NCBI GenBank assembly: GCA_947179155.2
Contig: OX359265.1
Location: 57,919,540 to 57,983,539 of the forward strand
Length of the DNA: 64,000 bases
Direction of reading: 5' to 3'
Source: Hedera helix
Taxonomy: Eukaryota > Streptophyta > Magnoliopsida > Apiales > Araliaceae
Part shown: one piece after another, positions 23,828 to 36,227 of the stretch
Position numbering within the stretch: the stretch's first letter is position 1
Layout of the letters: each line of letters opens with the position of its first letter
Made by a program: the position numbers and the translations under genes
Notes under the pieces: generated by a model
What the model saw: the letters and a program-made list of their open reading frames with translations, nothing else
What the model was told of the DNA's origin: nothing
The model's database searches: none

Positions 23828-26800
23828 TGTAAGACCACGAATTTTATGAAATACAAAATTTAATTTTTCTTCATATATATATATTTTTTTAAACAGTAAG
23901 TGGTTAAATCGATAAAGTTAAAAGTTAAGGATGTTATGTGCAAATTTTATTTTGTCGGACAATATTCGCTTTGTCGGAGAATATTCGTTTGGTCGGGGAA
24001 TATTCGTGTCGTACGACGGCGCCGAAATAACAAATTATTGGTGGACCCCACAACGGAATATTTGTCGGATATAGAAAACGACAGAAATAACCTTTTTAAA
24101 TAAAAATAGTCAACGGAACTGTTAAAATACCGGTGATAAAAGAATAGTAGCATACGGTAGTTTTTGGTATTCTCTGTAGCACACGGTACTCTACAGTAAC
24201 ACACGGTATTGCATAGTGTCTCATATTATTGGTCTGATAATTGACACCGTAACTGTTACGCATCATTTCATCGATAATTGTCACTGCATAATATTTTATA
24301 TTATCAATTCAATAATTGTTGTTACACAGTATTTTGCATTATTGATTTAATAATTGTCATTACACTGTATTTTATATCATTGAGTCAATAATTGTTGCTG
24401 CACTGTTTTTAAAATTATTGAACCTAATAATTGTCACAGTAACATATGCACAGTAATTCACATTATTGAATCAATAATTGTCATTACACAGTAACGTATG
24501 CTTTCTTTTACATTATTGTTATCTCAATTATGATGTTTTTTAAACAGTTGTATTTCATTAATTTATTGACTTGATATCTAAGAGCTAACTATACTGTATT
24601 TATAACAATTAGTCATAATAATTGAATTGATAAAGTTATTTGTTTATAATATAAAGTTAGGTGATTATTAGGTGATATGAAATGAATGGTGTAGATTAAA
24701 GTGTGAAATATTGTTGAATAATTGAATTGATTTGTTTATAATATAAAGTTAGGTGATTATTAGGTGATATGAAATGAATGGTGTAGATTAAAGTGTGAAA
24801 TATTGTTGAATAATTGAATTGATTTGTTTATAATATAAAGTTAGGTGATTATTAGGTAATATGAAATGAATGGTGTAGATTAAAGATAATATAAAATTTG
24901 AAATGGATGGTGTAGATTAAAAGATGATATTTAAATGAATGATTTAGATTAAAGGAATGATAAGATTTTTGGCTATAAATAGAAGCCTTAACTTAAGGAT
25001 TTTTCATAAACTTCCTTACTTGTTCTTTCTTTCTCTCTCTAAATACTTTTTGTATAAGTTCTCTCTAAGTGTTCTTAAGTCATTCCTAGTTTTGAAATCT
25101 TTTGCATTCTTCTTTGAATACCCGAGTAGAATTTTCTTATGTACAGCAACTCTTTCGAAAAATCGTAGTAAATTCATTATTTGTCAGAATTTAATGAATT
25201 AAAAGTCTGTCTCTTTAGTTTTTCGTCCTCTACAACTTTGAAGAAGGAAGAAAAGTCATCTGAAATCATCTTCATGTCTTAAAATACTAAAAACCGTAAC
25301 CTATTCTGATTTTCGTCACTATTTTCAGTCTTAGTTTTGAAAATTCATAACTCATTCATATTAACTCCGAATTGAGTGATTCTTGAGTCTATGTCGTCTA
25401 TCTTTCCGAGAGTAACATTATTTTAAAAACATAAAGAGATTTTAAAAAACTCTAGAAGACTCAAAAGTCAGATTCTTTACTGCTACAAACAAGGAAGGAT
25501 TTGTTCGGCTATAAAGTTGTTTCACAATATTACGGTAAGGAATATCATTCTTTTCACACTCTTAAATTTACTACGGTAAGGAATATCATTCTTTTCACAC
25601 TCTTAAATTTACTACGGTAAGGAATATCATTCTTTTCACACTCTTAAATTTACTACGGTAAGGAATATCATTCTTTTCACACTCTTAAATTTACTACGGT
25701 AAGGAATATCATTCTTTTCACACTCTTAAATTTATTACGGTAAGGAATGTCATTTTCTTTTCTTACTTGTAAGAAATATCATTTTCTTTCATACTCTTAA
25801 CCTTATTATGGTAAGGGATGTCATTTTCTTTCATACTCTTAAATTTACTACTCGTAAGGAATATCATTCTTTTCACACTCTTAAATTTATTACGGTAAGG
25901 AATGTCATTTTATTTTCTTACTTGTAAGAAATATCATTTTCTTTCATACTCTTAACCTTATTATGGTAAGGGATGTCATTTTCTTTCATACTCTTAAATT
26001 TACTACTCGTAAGGGATACCATCTTTTTCATCTTCCATTATTCAAACTTGCTACAGTAAGGAATTATCATTATTTGATTCTCGAAAATAATATTGTTTCT
26101 TTCTTACTCATAAGATGTGCCATTTATTTCCATGTATTAAATTGTGGGAATAACCTTACGGAGCGGATTGCCGCCTATTGGTGAATAACCTTTCGTATTC
26201 ATTTATTATTAATCTCTGAGAATAACCTTACGGAGCGGATTGCCGCCTGTTTGGTGAATAACTCTTTGTACTCAAATTCTATTAAATTGTGGGAATAACC
26301 TTACGGAGCGGATTGTCGCCTGTTGGTGAATAACCCTTTGTATTAATTTCCTTCACCTTTTGTTAATCAAACCTGCTACGGTAAGGGATATTATTTTCTT
26401 TCATACTCCTAAATCGAAATTTATTATGGAACTTTTGCTTCTATAATTCCTGAAAATATTATATGTTCCATAATAGTTGAACTTCATTATTTCAACTGAA
26501 CCTTCCTATTTACGTGAACCTTTCTATTGAACTGTAACCGTTATTCTGAACTGTGGATCTTGAATATCATTTTTAAATTTCACTCCACATCATGTTGACA
26601 ATTTGGACATTATTTGAATCTGCACAAAGTAAACTTCTGATACTTATTGTTTATCCTGTTTCTTCTGTTCATCATTTGTATCACTGTTATTTGTACTAAT
26701 CATCAAGAATCAAGCTGTTGTGAATATCTGTGGCCGGGGGCACAGATGTGATATAATTGTTGAACAGATGATAGGTTAAAGGCGATATAATAGGTTAAAG

Positions 26801-27542
26801 GCGATACATCTGTTCGGTGTCTTTTATGGCACGTGGTGAATGTTCTCTTTGGCCCGTAGTGCAAAGATGAACTGTTGTTTGGTATGATTATGACCAAAGG
26901 CTGAATCTGGTATAATCATGACCGTTGGTGCTATATTGAATATCTTTGGCCCGTAGTGCAAAGATGAACTGTTGATCTGCATGATTATGATCAGGAACTG
27001 TGAATTTGTATTATCTTGACTAATGATATTTCAGATGATAAAAGTTGATGATGTTTTTCCTAAAAAGAGAACCGAGTGGACATTATAGTCTGCATTATTC
27101 TTCTAATAGATTACTCATTCCGCTGCTATTATTGATCTGAACGTTGTTTAAGAATTTAACTACAGTTTTTGATATAAACCTTGTAGTCTATTGTATTCTA
27201 TCAAGAACTCAACTGTTAAAGACTAATGATAATTTATTCGTCATTATCTTAGTCATGATATTCTTTACTGGGCTATTTGAGCTCACCCTTTCTTTTGTTC
27301 CATTGTTTTTCAACAGGAAATGAAAACATAACAGGGTCTAGCCGGGTAATAGAGTGAGGGTCCGAGGAATAGTTATCATAGTCTTCACGTTTTGTAAAAT
27401 AGTGTGGCAATAATAGTGAAGACTTAGTTGTGTATTATTATACACTGTATTGTAGTACGTTGTGCTTTGTTGTAATAATTTTGTTGTAGTCTTTTGACGA
27501 CTCAAGTTTGGGCTGTGTTGGCCCAGATTTGGGGGCGTCACA
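23828..27542 (+). mobile_element. Solo LTR E of the chromovirus family
   Basis: This 3,715-bp LTR runs from TGTAAGACC to GGCGTCACA and is flanked on both sides by AAAAT (23,823-23,827 and 27,543-27,547), the mark of a single insertion followed by recombination between the two LTRs. It carries the extra segment of about 0.5 kb shared with LTR A (about 25,080-25,550), a TATA box at 24,974-24,982 and three GC-rich minisatellite units (about 26,150-26,340). Confidence 0.93.
25530..25960 (+). repeat. 41-bp tandem repeat in LTR E
   Basis: Five near-perfect 41-bp units of the form CTACGGTAAGGAATATCATT followed by CTTTTCACACTCTTAAATTTA start near 25,530. Looser units (GTAAGGAATGTCATTTTCTT type) continue to about 25,990. 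The same motif is present at lower copy number in LTR A (about 600-740). Confidence 0.85.
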
Positions 27543-27547
27543 AAAAT

Positions 27548-28442
27548 CATCTCATTCAAATTGTTGATAACTTATAAAAAAATTAAATTAGGTTAATTAA
27601 CACTTATTTTTGGGTAAATGATACAAATATTAGGAATTTTAAATTAAATTATTAATGTAGTTGTTGTAATTAGTTGTTGTAATTAGAGTGCATGTACCAA
27701 AAAAGAATTAAGTATGTTGATAGTTTAATTTTTTGGTGTTTAACAATAAAAATTAGGATTTAATTTTTTGATTACATATTATGATTTTCATATGTTAAAT
27801 TTATCTCGAGTATATGTCAAAACTTGGGATGTTTATGATTTTGATTATACTTTTTAGTGTAAAGTTGGTGTTGTATTTATGGGAATGTTGAATAAAAGAA
27901 AATGTATAATATTTATTACTACCTCTATCTTGCATTTTTTTTTTCTTTTTTGGAGTAACAAAATTTGTTATTTTTATTATAAATAATTATGCCTAAGGGT
28001 GACTTATGTTTAGTTTAATATTTGAAAAAAATAATTAACATAATTTTGAATACTTTTTTTATATGAATAATAAGATCCGTTATTTAAAAGTTTTGCCTAA
28101 GCTTGTTTTTATGTAAAGTTTAACAATAATTTTTTGTTAATTTGCACTTTTTACGAGTATTAAGATTTTACTATGTAAATTTTATTTTTTGAGGAATTTA
28201 ATTAGCAAAAAATGTATGACTTTATTTTCTTGATAAAATGAATATTTTTTATTTTTTGATATTTATGTTATTTAATGCACAATTTTATAATTTTATTAAT
28301 CGGACCAAGTTAAATAAAAATGAAAATATATAAATTTATATTTAGTGGATACATTAATTATTATAAATTGAAGGGTTTGGATATTATATTAAAAATATTT
28401 GTGAATATTAGTTGGTCAATCACAATATTAATATTGTTGAGT
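27548..28442. other. AT-rich spacer between solo LTR E and element C
   Basis: About 0.9 kb of AT-rich DNA. No gene or clear repeat boundary is seen apart from a lone MITE-like end TTACTACCTCTATCTTGCAT near 27,918. Confidence 0.5.
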
Positions 28443-28447
28443 AGAGA

Positions 28448-31385
28448 TGTGACGCCCCCAAATCTGGGCCCACACAGCCCAAACTTGAGTCGTCAAAAGA
28501 CTACAACAAAATTATTACAACAAAGCACAACGTACAACAATACAGTGTATAATAATACACAACTAAGTCTTCACTATTATTGCCACACTATTTTACAAAA
28601 CGTGAAGACTATGATAACTATTCCTCGGACCCTCACTCCATTCCCCGGCTAGACCCTGTTATGTTTTCATCTCCTGTTGAAAAACAATGGAACAAAAGAA
28701 AGGGTGAGCTCAAATAGCCCAGTAAGAAATATCATGACTAAGATAATGACGAATAAATTATCATTAGTCTTCAACAGTTGAGTTCTTGATAGAATACAAT
28801 AGACTACAAGGTTTATATCAAAAACTGTAGTTAAATTCTTAAACAACGTTCAGATCAATAATAGCAGCGGAATGAGTAATCTATTAGAAGAATAATGCAG
28901 ACTATAATGTCCACTCGGTTCTCTTTTTAGGAAAAACATCATCAACTTTTATCATCTGAAATATCATTAGTCAAGATAATACAAATTCACAGTTCCTGAT
29001 CATAATCATGCACATCAACAGTTCATCTTTGCACTACGGACCAAAGACATTCATTATAACACCAACGGTCATGATTATACCAGATTCAGCCTTTGGTCAT
29101 AATCATACCAAACAACAGTTCATCTTTGCACTACGGGCCAAAGAGAACATTCACCACGTGCCATAAAAGACACTGAACAGATGTATCGCCTTTAACCTAT
29201 TATATCGCCTTTAACCTATCATCTGTTCAACAAATATATCACATCTGTGCCCCCGGCCACAGATATTCACAACAGCTTGATTTTTGGATGATTAGAATGA
29301 TATAAATGATGAACAGAAGAAATAGGATAACAATAAGTATCGGAAGTTTACTTTGTACAGATTCAAATAATGTCCAAATTGTCAACATGATGTGGAGTGA
29401 AATTTAAAAATGATATTCAAGATCCACAGTTCAGAATAACGGTTACAACTCAATAGAAAGGTTCACGTAAATAGGAAGGTTCAGTTGAAATAATGAAGTT
29501 CAACTATTATGGAACATATAATATTTTCAGGAATTATAGAAGCAATAGTTCCATAATAATTTTCGATTTAGGAGTATGAAAGAAAATAATATCCCTTACC
29601 GTAGCAGGTTTGATTAACAAAAGGTGAAGGAAATTAATACAAAGGGTTATTCACCAACAGGCGGCAATCCGCTCCGTAAGGTTATTCCCACAATTTAATA
29701 GAATTTGAGTACAAAGAGTTATTCACCAAACAGGCGGCAATCCGCTCCGTAAGGTTATTCCCACAATTTAATAGAATTTGAGTACAAAGAGTTATTCACC
29801 AAACAGGCGGCAATCCGCTCCGTAAGGTTATTCTCAGAGATTAATAATGAATGAATACGAAAGGTTATTCACCAACAGGCGGCAATCCGCTCCGTAAGGT
29901 TATTCCCACAATTTAATACATGGAAATAAAAGGCACGTCTTATGAGTAAGGAAGAAACAATATTATTATCGAGAATCAAATAATGATAATCCCTTACCAT
30001 AGTATGTTTGAATAATGGAAGATGAAAAAGATGGTATCCCTTACTTCAACACGTGACTGGATATTGATTTAAATGAGGTTGATTAACTTGAACAGTACAC
30101 GTATACTTATAGATCTTCACAAATACTCAAGATGACTTAAGCACACTTAGAGAGAACTTTCACAAGAAGTATTTAGAGAGAGAAAGAAAGAACAAGTAAG
30201 GAAGTTTATGAAAAATCCTTAAGTTAAGGCTTCTATTTATAGCCAAAAATCTTATCATTCATTTAATCTAAACCATTCATTTAAAGATCATCTTTTAATC
30301 TACACCATCCATTTCAAATATTATATTATCTTTAATCTACACCATTCATTTCATATCACCTAATAATCACCTAACTTTATATTATAAACAAATTAATTTA
30401 ATTATTCAACAATAATTCACACTTTAATCTACACCATTCATTTCATATCACCTAATAATCACCTAACTTTATATTATAAACAAATCAATTCAATTATTTA
30501 ACAATAATTCACACTTTAATCTACACCATTCATTTCATATCACCTAATAATCACCTAACTTTATATTATAAACAAATAACTTTATCAATTCAATTATTAT
30601 GACTAATTGTTATAAATACAGTATAGTTAGCTCTTAGATATCAAGTCAATAAATTAATGAAATACAACTGTTTAAATAACATCATAATAGAGATAACAAT
30701 AATGTAAAATAAAGCATACGTTACTGTGTAATGACAATTATTGTTTCAATAATGTGAATTACTGTGCATATGTTACTGTGACAATTATTAGGTTCAATAA
30801 TTTTAAAAACAGTGCAGCAACAATTATTGACTCAATGATATAAAATACAGTGTAATGACAATTATTAAATCAATAATGCAAAATACTGTGTAACAACAAT
30901 TATTGAATTGATAATATAAAATATTATGCAGTGACAATTATCGATGAAATGATGCGTAACAGTTACGGTGTCAATTATCAGACCAATAATATGAGACACT
31001 ATGCAATACCGTGTGTTACTGTAGAGTACCGTGTGCTACAGAAAATACCATAAACTACCGTATGCTACTATTCTTTTATCACCGGTATTTTAACAGTTCC
31101 GTTGACTATTTTTATTTAAAAAGGTTATTTCTGTCGTTTTCTATATCCGACAAATATTCCGTTGTGGGGTCCACCAATAATTTATTATTTCGGCGCCGTC
31201 GTACGGCACGAATATTCCCCGACCAAACGAATATTCCCCGACAAAGCGAATATTGTCCGACAAAATAAAATTTGCACATAACATCCTTAAATTTCAATTT
31301 TGTTAATTTAACCACTTACTGTTTCAAAAAAAATATATATGAAGAAAAATTAAATTTTGTATTTCATAAAATTCGGGGTCTTACA
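28448..31385 (-). repeat. 3' LTR of element C
   Basis: 2,938 bp. In element orientation it starts TGTAAGACC at 31,385 and ends GTCACA at 28,448. A TATA box lies at 30,233-30,241, with four minisatellite units at about 29,640-29,910. The gag-pol stop codon uses bases 3-5 of this LTR. Confidence 0.95.
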
Positions 31386-34300
31386 ACCTCCCCTCCTTAT
31401 GAAATTTCGTCCCCGAAATTGACGTACCTGACATATCAAAGAGGTAAGGATACTTAGATTTCATCTCAGATTCTAGCTCCCAGGTCATTTCCTCAGTATC
31501 TTGGTTCCTCCATAAAACCTTAACTTGAGGTATAACCTTTGAGCGTAGGATCTGCTCCTTCTTATCCAGGATCTTAACAGGTACCTCCTCGTATGTTAAA
31601 TCCTCTGCTATAACGTCTGGTTCTAACTCAATGACGTGGTTTGGGTCCTTCACATATTTACGTAACATAGATATATGAAAAACGTTATGGATGCGAGACA
31701 TACTTGGTGGTAGGGCTAGTCTGTAGGCTACGGTTCCTATTCGATCGAGGATTTCAAATGGGCCAATAAATCGAGGGTTGAGCTTTCCTCTCTTTCCGAA
31801 TCTCGTAACCCCTTTCCATGGAGAAACACGTAAGAATACATGATCTCCGACGTTGAAATTTTCGTCTCTCCGATGAAGATCAGCATAACTCTTTTGTCGT
31901 TCTTGTGCGGTCTGTATTCGTTGTCGGATCATTTGGATCTTTTCGGTCGTCAAGCGTACCAACTCGGGTCCCAACAATTTTGCTTCTCCTACCTCATTCC
32001 AACATATTGGAGAGCGACACTTCCTTCCATACAATGCCTCGAATGGAGCCATGCCTATGCTTGCTTGGTAACTGTTGTTGTAAGAAAATTCCACCAATGG
32101 CAAGTACTTATCCCAACTTCCTTTGAAGTCTAATACACAAAGTCTCAAAAGATCTTCGAGGGTCTGGATCGTCCTTTCCGATTGTCCGTCCGTTTGAGGA
32201 TGGTATGCAGAACTAAAACGTAGTTCAGTGCCCATAGCTTTTTGTAGACTGATCCAAAAGCGTGAAGTGAATCTAGGATCTCGATCAGAAACTATGGAAA
32301 CTGGCATACCATGCAATCTCACGATCTCATTTATGTACATACCGGCAAGACGTTCAAGTGAAAAGTTTTCTCGTATAGGCAAGAAATGAGCAGATTTGGT
32401 CAATCTATCTACGATCACCCAAATTGCATCTAAGCCTTGAGAAACTTTTGGAAGACCCGTCACGAAGTCCATATTGATGTGTTCCCACTTCCATTCGGGA
32501 ACTTCAAGTGATTGTAATGGACCTTTAGGAACTTGATGCTCTGCCTTGACACGTTGACAAGTTAGGCACCTTGAGATAAACTCCGCAATCTCTCTTTTCA
32601 TATTGTTCCACCAAAATGTATGTCGAAGATCTCGATACATCTTGGTACCTCCTGGGTGGATTGCAAACGGCGTGTTGTGTGCCTCCATCATGATTTTATG
32701 CTTTAATTCAGGATCGTTAGGAACACAGAGTCGAGAGTTGACTCGAAGTATTCCTTTCTCGTCGATTCTTGCTTCGGGAATGGCACCTTCTTGTACTTTC
32801 TTTATCATGTTTATCAGTTCCGGATCGGTAGCTTGAGCAGCTTTAATTTTATCGATTAAAGTTGGTTCTACTCGCACGTGAGCAATCTTCGAGCGGGTCC
32901 CTGGTGTCTTTAGCTCTATCTCCATCTTTTGCAAGTCGTACAAAATACACTTTTGTGTTGTCAGCAGTGCACTTGTACTTGCATAAGATTTTCTGCTCAA
33001 AGCGTCAGCTACAACGTTCGCCTTTCCCGGGTGATACTGGATTGTGTGGTCATAATCCTTTAACAGCTCAAGCCAACGTCGTTGTCGCATGTTGAGTTCC
33101 TTCTGGGTGAAGAAATACTTGAGACTTTTATGATCCGTATAGATATCCACTTTTTCTCCGTACAAGTAGTGTCTCCAGATCTTCAACGCGAAAACGACTG
33201 CTGCCAACTCTAGATCATGAGTAGGATAATTTTTCTCATAATCTTTGAGTTGTCGAGAGGCGTAGGCTATAACCTTTCCATGTTGCATAAGGACACAGCC
33301 TAGACCTTTGCCAGAAGCATCGCTGTAGATAACAAATTCTCCTGATCCTGATGGTATGGTCAGAACAGGAGCTGAAACCAGTCTCTTCTTGAGTTCTTGG
33401 AAACTTTTCTCGCATTCCTCGCTCCATATGAATTTTGTGCTTTTCCGAGTAAGCTGCGTTAATGGAGTGGCGATTCGAGAAAATCCTTCTACGAATCTCC
33501 GATAATAACCAGCTAGACCCAGAAAACTTCGGACTTCGGTTACTGTTTTGGGTTGTTCCCAATTTAGTACCGTTTCAATCTTCGCAGGATCGACTGATAT
33601 TCCTTGACTAGAAATCACATGCCCAAGAAACGCGACCTCCTCAAGCCAGAACTCACATTTCTTCAACTTGGCATATAATTTGTTTTCACGGAGCTTTTGT
33701 AGTATCAATCTCAGGTGTTGTTCATGATCATCGCGACTCTTGGAGTATATGAGGATGTCATCAATAAAGACAACCACAAAATGATCCAAATGTTCCTTGA
33801 ATATCCGGTTCATCATGTCCATGAAAGCTGCAGGAGCATTAGTTAGTCCAAAAGGCATGACTAAGAACTCATAATGCCCATAACGAGTTCTGAAAGCAGT
33901 CTTTGGAATGTCCTCAGCTTTAACCTTTAACTGATGATATCCAGAACGGAGATCAATCTTTGAGAAATGTTGAGCGCCTTGCAATTGATCAAACATGTCA
34001 TCAATCCGAGGTAACGGGTACCTGTTCTTGATGGTGACATGGTTCAATTCTCGGTAGTCAATGCACAATCTCATACTCCCGTCTTTCTTCTTCACAAATA
34101 AAACAGGAGCACCCCAAGGTGATGCACTCGGACGAATGAAACCGGTATCCAACAATTCCTGTAGTTGGACTTTTAACTCTTGAAGTTCAATGGGAGCCAT
34201 TCGGTAGGGAGCTTTGGAAATGGGCTTGGTACCGGGTTCAAGATCAATATAAAAATCAATTTCACGGTTTGGGGGTAAGCCAGGAAGTTCTTCAGGAAAA

Positions 34301-36027
34301 ACGTCAGGAAACTCATTAACAATGGGAATATCATTTAAGTTTGACGTATTTTTGTTCAAATCAGTGACATGAGCTAAAAAGGCTTGACATCCGTTTTTCA
34401 ATAAACGAATGGCTTTATGGCTAGAAATAACAGTTATAGATTTCAATGGTTTAGTTGCTTGAATTTGCATGACAGGTTGATTAGGAATATGAAAACTAAT
34501 AATCTTATGAAAACAATCAATTTTAGCATGATGGGTAGTCAACCAATCAATTCCTAAAATCACATCAAATTCATGCATCTCCAAAGAAATAAGGTCAACA
34601 GGTAATGTGAGGTTGTTGATTTGAACTAGGCAAGATTTATAGACAGTAGATGTAATGGTCATTTCTCCTAATGGGGTTTCAACTGATAAGTCAAAGTCCA
34701 AATTTTCAGGAGTTAAGTTTAAACGCTGAGCACATGCAGGTGAGATAAAAGAATGGGTAGAGCCAGTATCTAACAAAGCGTAGACTTCACGAGAATTTAT
34801 GAATAGCTTACCGGTTATCACCTCGTTCGAGTTTCGCGCCATTTGGGATGTCACAACAAAAGCTCTCCCTTGAACTACAGATTTTCCCTTATCCGCGCTA
34901 GCTTTTGGTATCATCATTGCAGCTGGACTTGATTTTGTGGCAGGACAAAACCGCGCAAGATGACCCTCTTTCCCACAACTATAGCACTTTTTGGACTGCA
35001 GTGTACAGTTTGGGCTGATGTGACCTTCCTGACCACACCTATAGCATCTCACTGGTGGTCGATCTTCTCCCCTTGAAACTGGGGTCGGTGCTGGTGTTGG
35101 TACTGGTGCTGGTGCCCTTCCATAATTATTATGGAATCTCTTTCTTTTGAAATTGTTCCCACTAGATTCTCCTCTTCTGTTATTTGGTATGGAATTACCA
35201 CCGAAGTGTTGGTTACCTCCTCGATGGTTCTCGTTCCTGTGGTTGTTGTCACTCCTTTCTCTATGCTGATCATTAACTCTTGGCTGCAATGTTTCATCTG
35301 TTTGCTCCACTCTTTGAGCCCTATCTACAACATCTGAATACAAACTAAATTTATGAGAGCTAAGTTGTTGACGAATTTTGAATCTCAAACCTCTTAGGAA
35401 CATCCGACTCATTCGTGCTTCGTCATCCACAAGATGGGTGGCAAAGCGAGATAACTCGGCAAACTTGGCTTCATATTGGGAGACTGTCATGTTTCCCTGC
35501 TCCAGCTTAATGAATTCCACCTCTTTCATATGGCGGATGCTTTCTGGGAAATACTTCTCGTTAAACAGTTCTTCGAATTCTGTCCAAGACATTTCGAGTG
35601 CTGAAGGTTGGATACGTTTTACCGCTTCCCACCAATGGTCCGCCTCACCTCGTAACATAAAAGTGGCAAATGGCACCTTCTGATCATCAGCGCATTGTAA
35701 GACATCAAGTATTTTTGTCGTCTGCTTTAGCCATGCCTCCGCTTTGAGTGGGTCAGGCTTCCCGTGGAATTCAGGTGGTCCTAATTCTTTAAATTGCTTA
35801 ACAGTGACCATTCTCAAATTGCCAGCATTTCTACCGTTATTATTGACTGGATTTCCTCTTCCTTGATTCTGTATGAACTGCATAAAATTCCTAAAGAATC
35901 CATCGTTCATCATGTTATCAGGAACATTATTTCCTGAGTTGGCAGGAGGATTGTTTGGGGCCTCTTGATTCTCGGCTACATTTGCTTCAGGCATTCCATA
36001 GTTAACCTCTTGATTTCCAGATGCCAT
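31381..36027 (-). CDS. Gag-pol polyprotein of element C, 1,548 residues
   Basis: A single frame carries all retroelement functions. From the N-terminus: gag core (around EAWLKQTTKILDVLQ and DHWWEAVKRI, residues 80-200); two CCHC zinc knuckles (from C328 and C348); aspartic protease (LLDTGS, D420); reverse transcriptase with FIDDIL (D756, D757); RNase H (YSDASG, D903); integrase HHCC; DDE core D1187, D1248, E1284 with 35 residues between the last two; and a chromodomain-like tail ending KYPYLF. I chose the ATG at 36,027 (MASGNQ) because element B uses the same start; six upstream codons are open but begin with TTG. Gag and pol share one frame, so proteins must be released by the protease. No stop or frameshift is seen. 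Confidence 0.95.
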   Translation of the reverse strand: MASGNQEVNYGMPEANVAENQEAPNNPPANSGNNVPDNMMNDGFFRNFMQFIQNQGRGNPVNNNGRNAGNLRMVTVKQFKELGPPEFHGKPDPLKAEAWLKQTTKILDVLQCADDQKVPFATFMLRGEADHWWEAVKRIQPSALEMSWTEFEELFNEKYFPESIRHMKEVEFIKLEQGNMTVSQYEAKFAELSRFATHLVDDEARMSRMFLRGLRFKIRQQLSSHKFSLYSDVVDRAQRVEQTDETLQPRVNDQHRERSDNNHRNENHRGGNQHFGGNSIPNNRRGESSGNNFKRKRFHNNYGRAPAPVPTPAPTPVSRGEDRPPVRCYRCGQEGHISPNCTLQSKKCYSCGKEGHLARFCPATKSSPAAMMIPKASADKGKSVVQGRAFVVTSQMARNSNEVITGKLFINSREVYALLDTGSTHSFISPACAQRLNLTPENLDFDLSVETPLGEMTITSTVYKSCLVQINNLTLPVDLISLEMHEFDVILGIDWLTTHHAKIDCFHKIISFHIPNQPVMQIQATKPLKSITVISSHKAIRLLKNGCQAFLAHVTDLNKNTSNLNDIPIVNEFPDVFPEELPGLPPNREIDFYIDLEPGTKPISKAPYRMAPIELQELKVQLQELLDTGFIRPSASPWGAPVLFVKKKDGSMRLCIDYRELNHVTIKNRYPLPRIDDMFDQLQGAQHFSKIDLRSGYHQLKVKAEDIPKTAFRTRYGHYEFLVMPFGLTNAPAAFMDMMNRIFKEHLDHFVVVFIDDILIYSKSRDDHEQHLRLILQKLRENKLYAKLKKCEFWLEEVAFLGHVISSQGISVDPAKIETVLNWEQPKTVTEVRSFLGLAGYYRRFVEGFSRIATPLTQLTRKSTKFIWSEECEKSFQELKKRLVSAPVLTIPSGSGEFVIYSDASGKGLGCVLMQHGKVIAYASRQLKDYEKNYPTHDLELAAVVFALKIWRHYLYGEKVDIYTDHKSLKYFFTQKELNMRQRRWLELLKDYDHTIQYHPGKANVVADALSRKSYASTSALLTTQKCILYDLQKMEIELKTPGTRSKIAHVRVEPTLIDKIKAAQATDPELINMIKKVQEGAIPEARIDEKGILRVNSRLCVPNDPELKHKIMMEAHNTPFAIHPGGTKMYRDLRHTFWWNNMKREIAEFISRCLTCQRVKAEHQVPKGPLQSLEVPEWKWEHINMDFVTGLPKVSQGLDAIWVIVDRLTKSAHFLPIRENFSLERLAGMYINEIVRLHGMPVSIVSDRDPRFTSRFWISLQKAMGTELRFSSAYHPQTDGQSERTIQTLEDLLRLCVLDFKGSWDKYLPLVEFSYNNSYQASIGMAPFEALYGRKCRSPICWNEVGEAKLLGPELVRLTTEKIQMIRQRIQTAQERQKSYADLHRRDENFNVGDHVFLRVSPWKGVTRFGKRGKLNPRFIGPFEILDRIGTVAYRLALPPSMSRIHNVFHISMLRKYVKDPNHVIELEPDVIAEDLTYEEVPVKILDKKEQILRSKVIPQVKVLWRNQDTEEMTWELESEMKSKYPYLFDMSGTSISGTKFHKEGRL
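31386..31398 (-). other. Polypurine tract of element C
   Basis: AAGGAGGGGAGGT on the minus strand, immediately before the 3' LTR. Confidence 0.85.
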
Positions 36028-36213
36028 ACTAAACTGTGGCCACAAAATAAATGTTAGTTCAAATAAACTGACTCATCACTTCATGTTCCTACATTCAAAT
36101 CGACTCATTAGATAATAAAATCTATTTTAGGTAGGACACACTAGTGACTGATTCTATTCGTCTCTCCCCTCCTAGTTCTAACCCCAGATCTCCATTAAAG
36201 ACCATATCCCTAA

Positions 36214-36225
36214 GCTCTGATGCCA
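36214..36225 (-). other. Primer binding site of element C
   Basis: TGGCATCAGAGC on the minus strand, two bases inside the 5' LTR. It is one base off the standard TGGTATCAGAGC, and is otherwise the usual initiator tRNA-Met site. Confidence 0.75.
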
Positions 36226-36227
36226 AC

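Noticed and set aside
32603..33095. Plus-strand open frames of 77 codons over the gag-pol region (and similar ones at 31,840-32,133 and 35,049-35,683)
   Set aside because: They lie antisense or out of frame within the intact gag-pol frame, have no family resemblance, and recur as shadows in element B.
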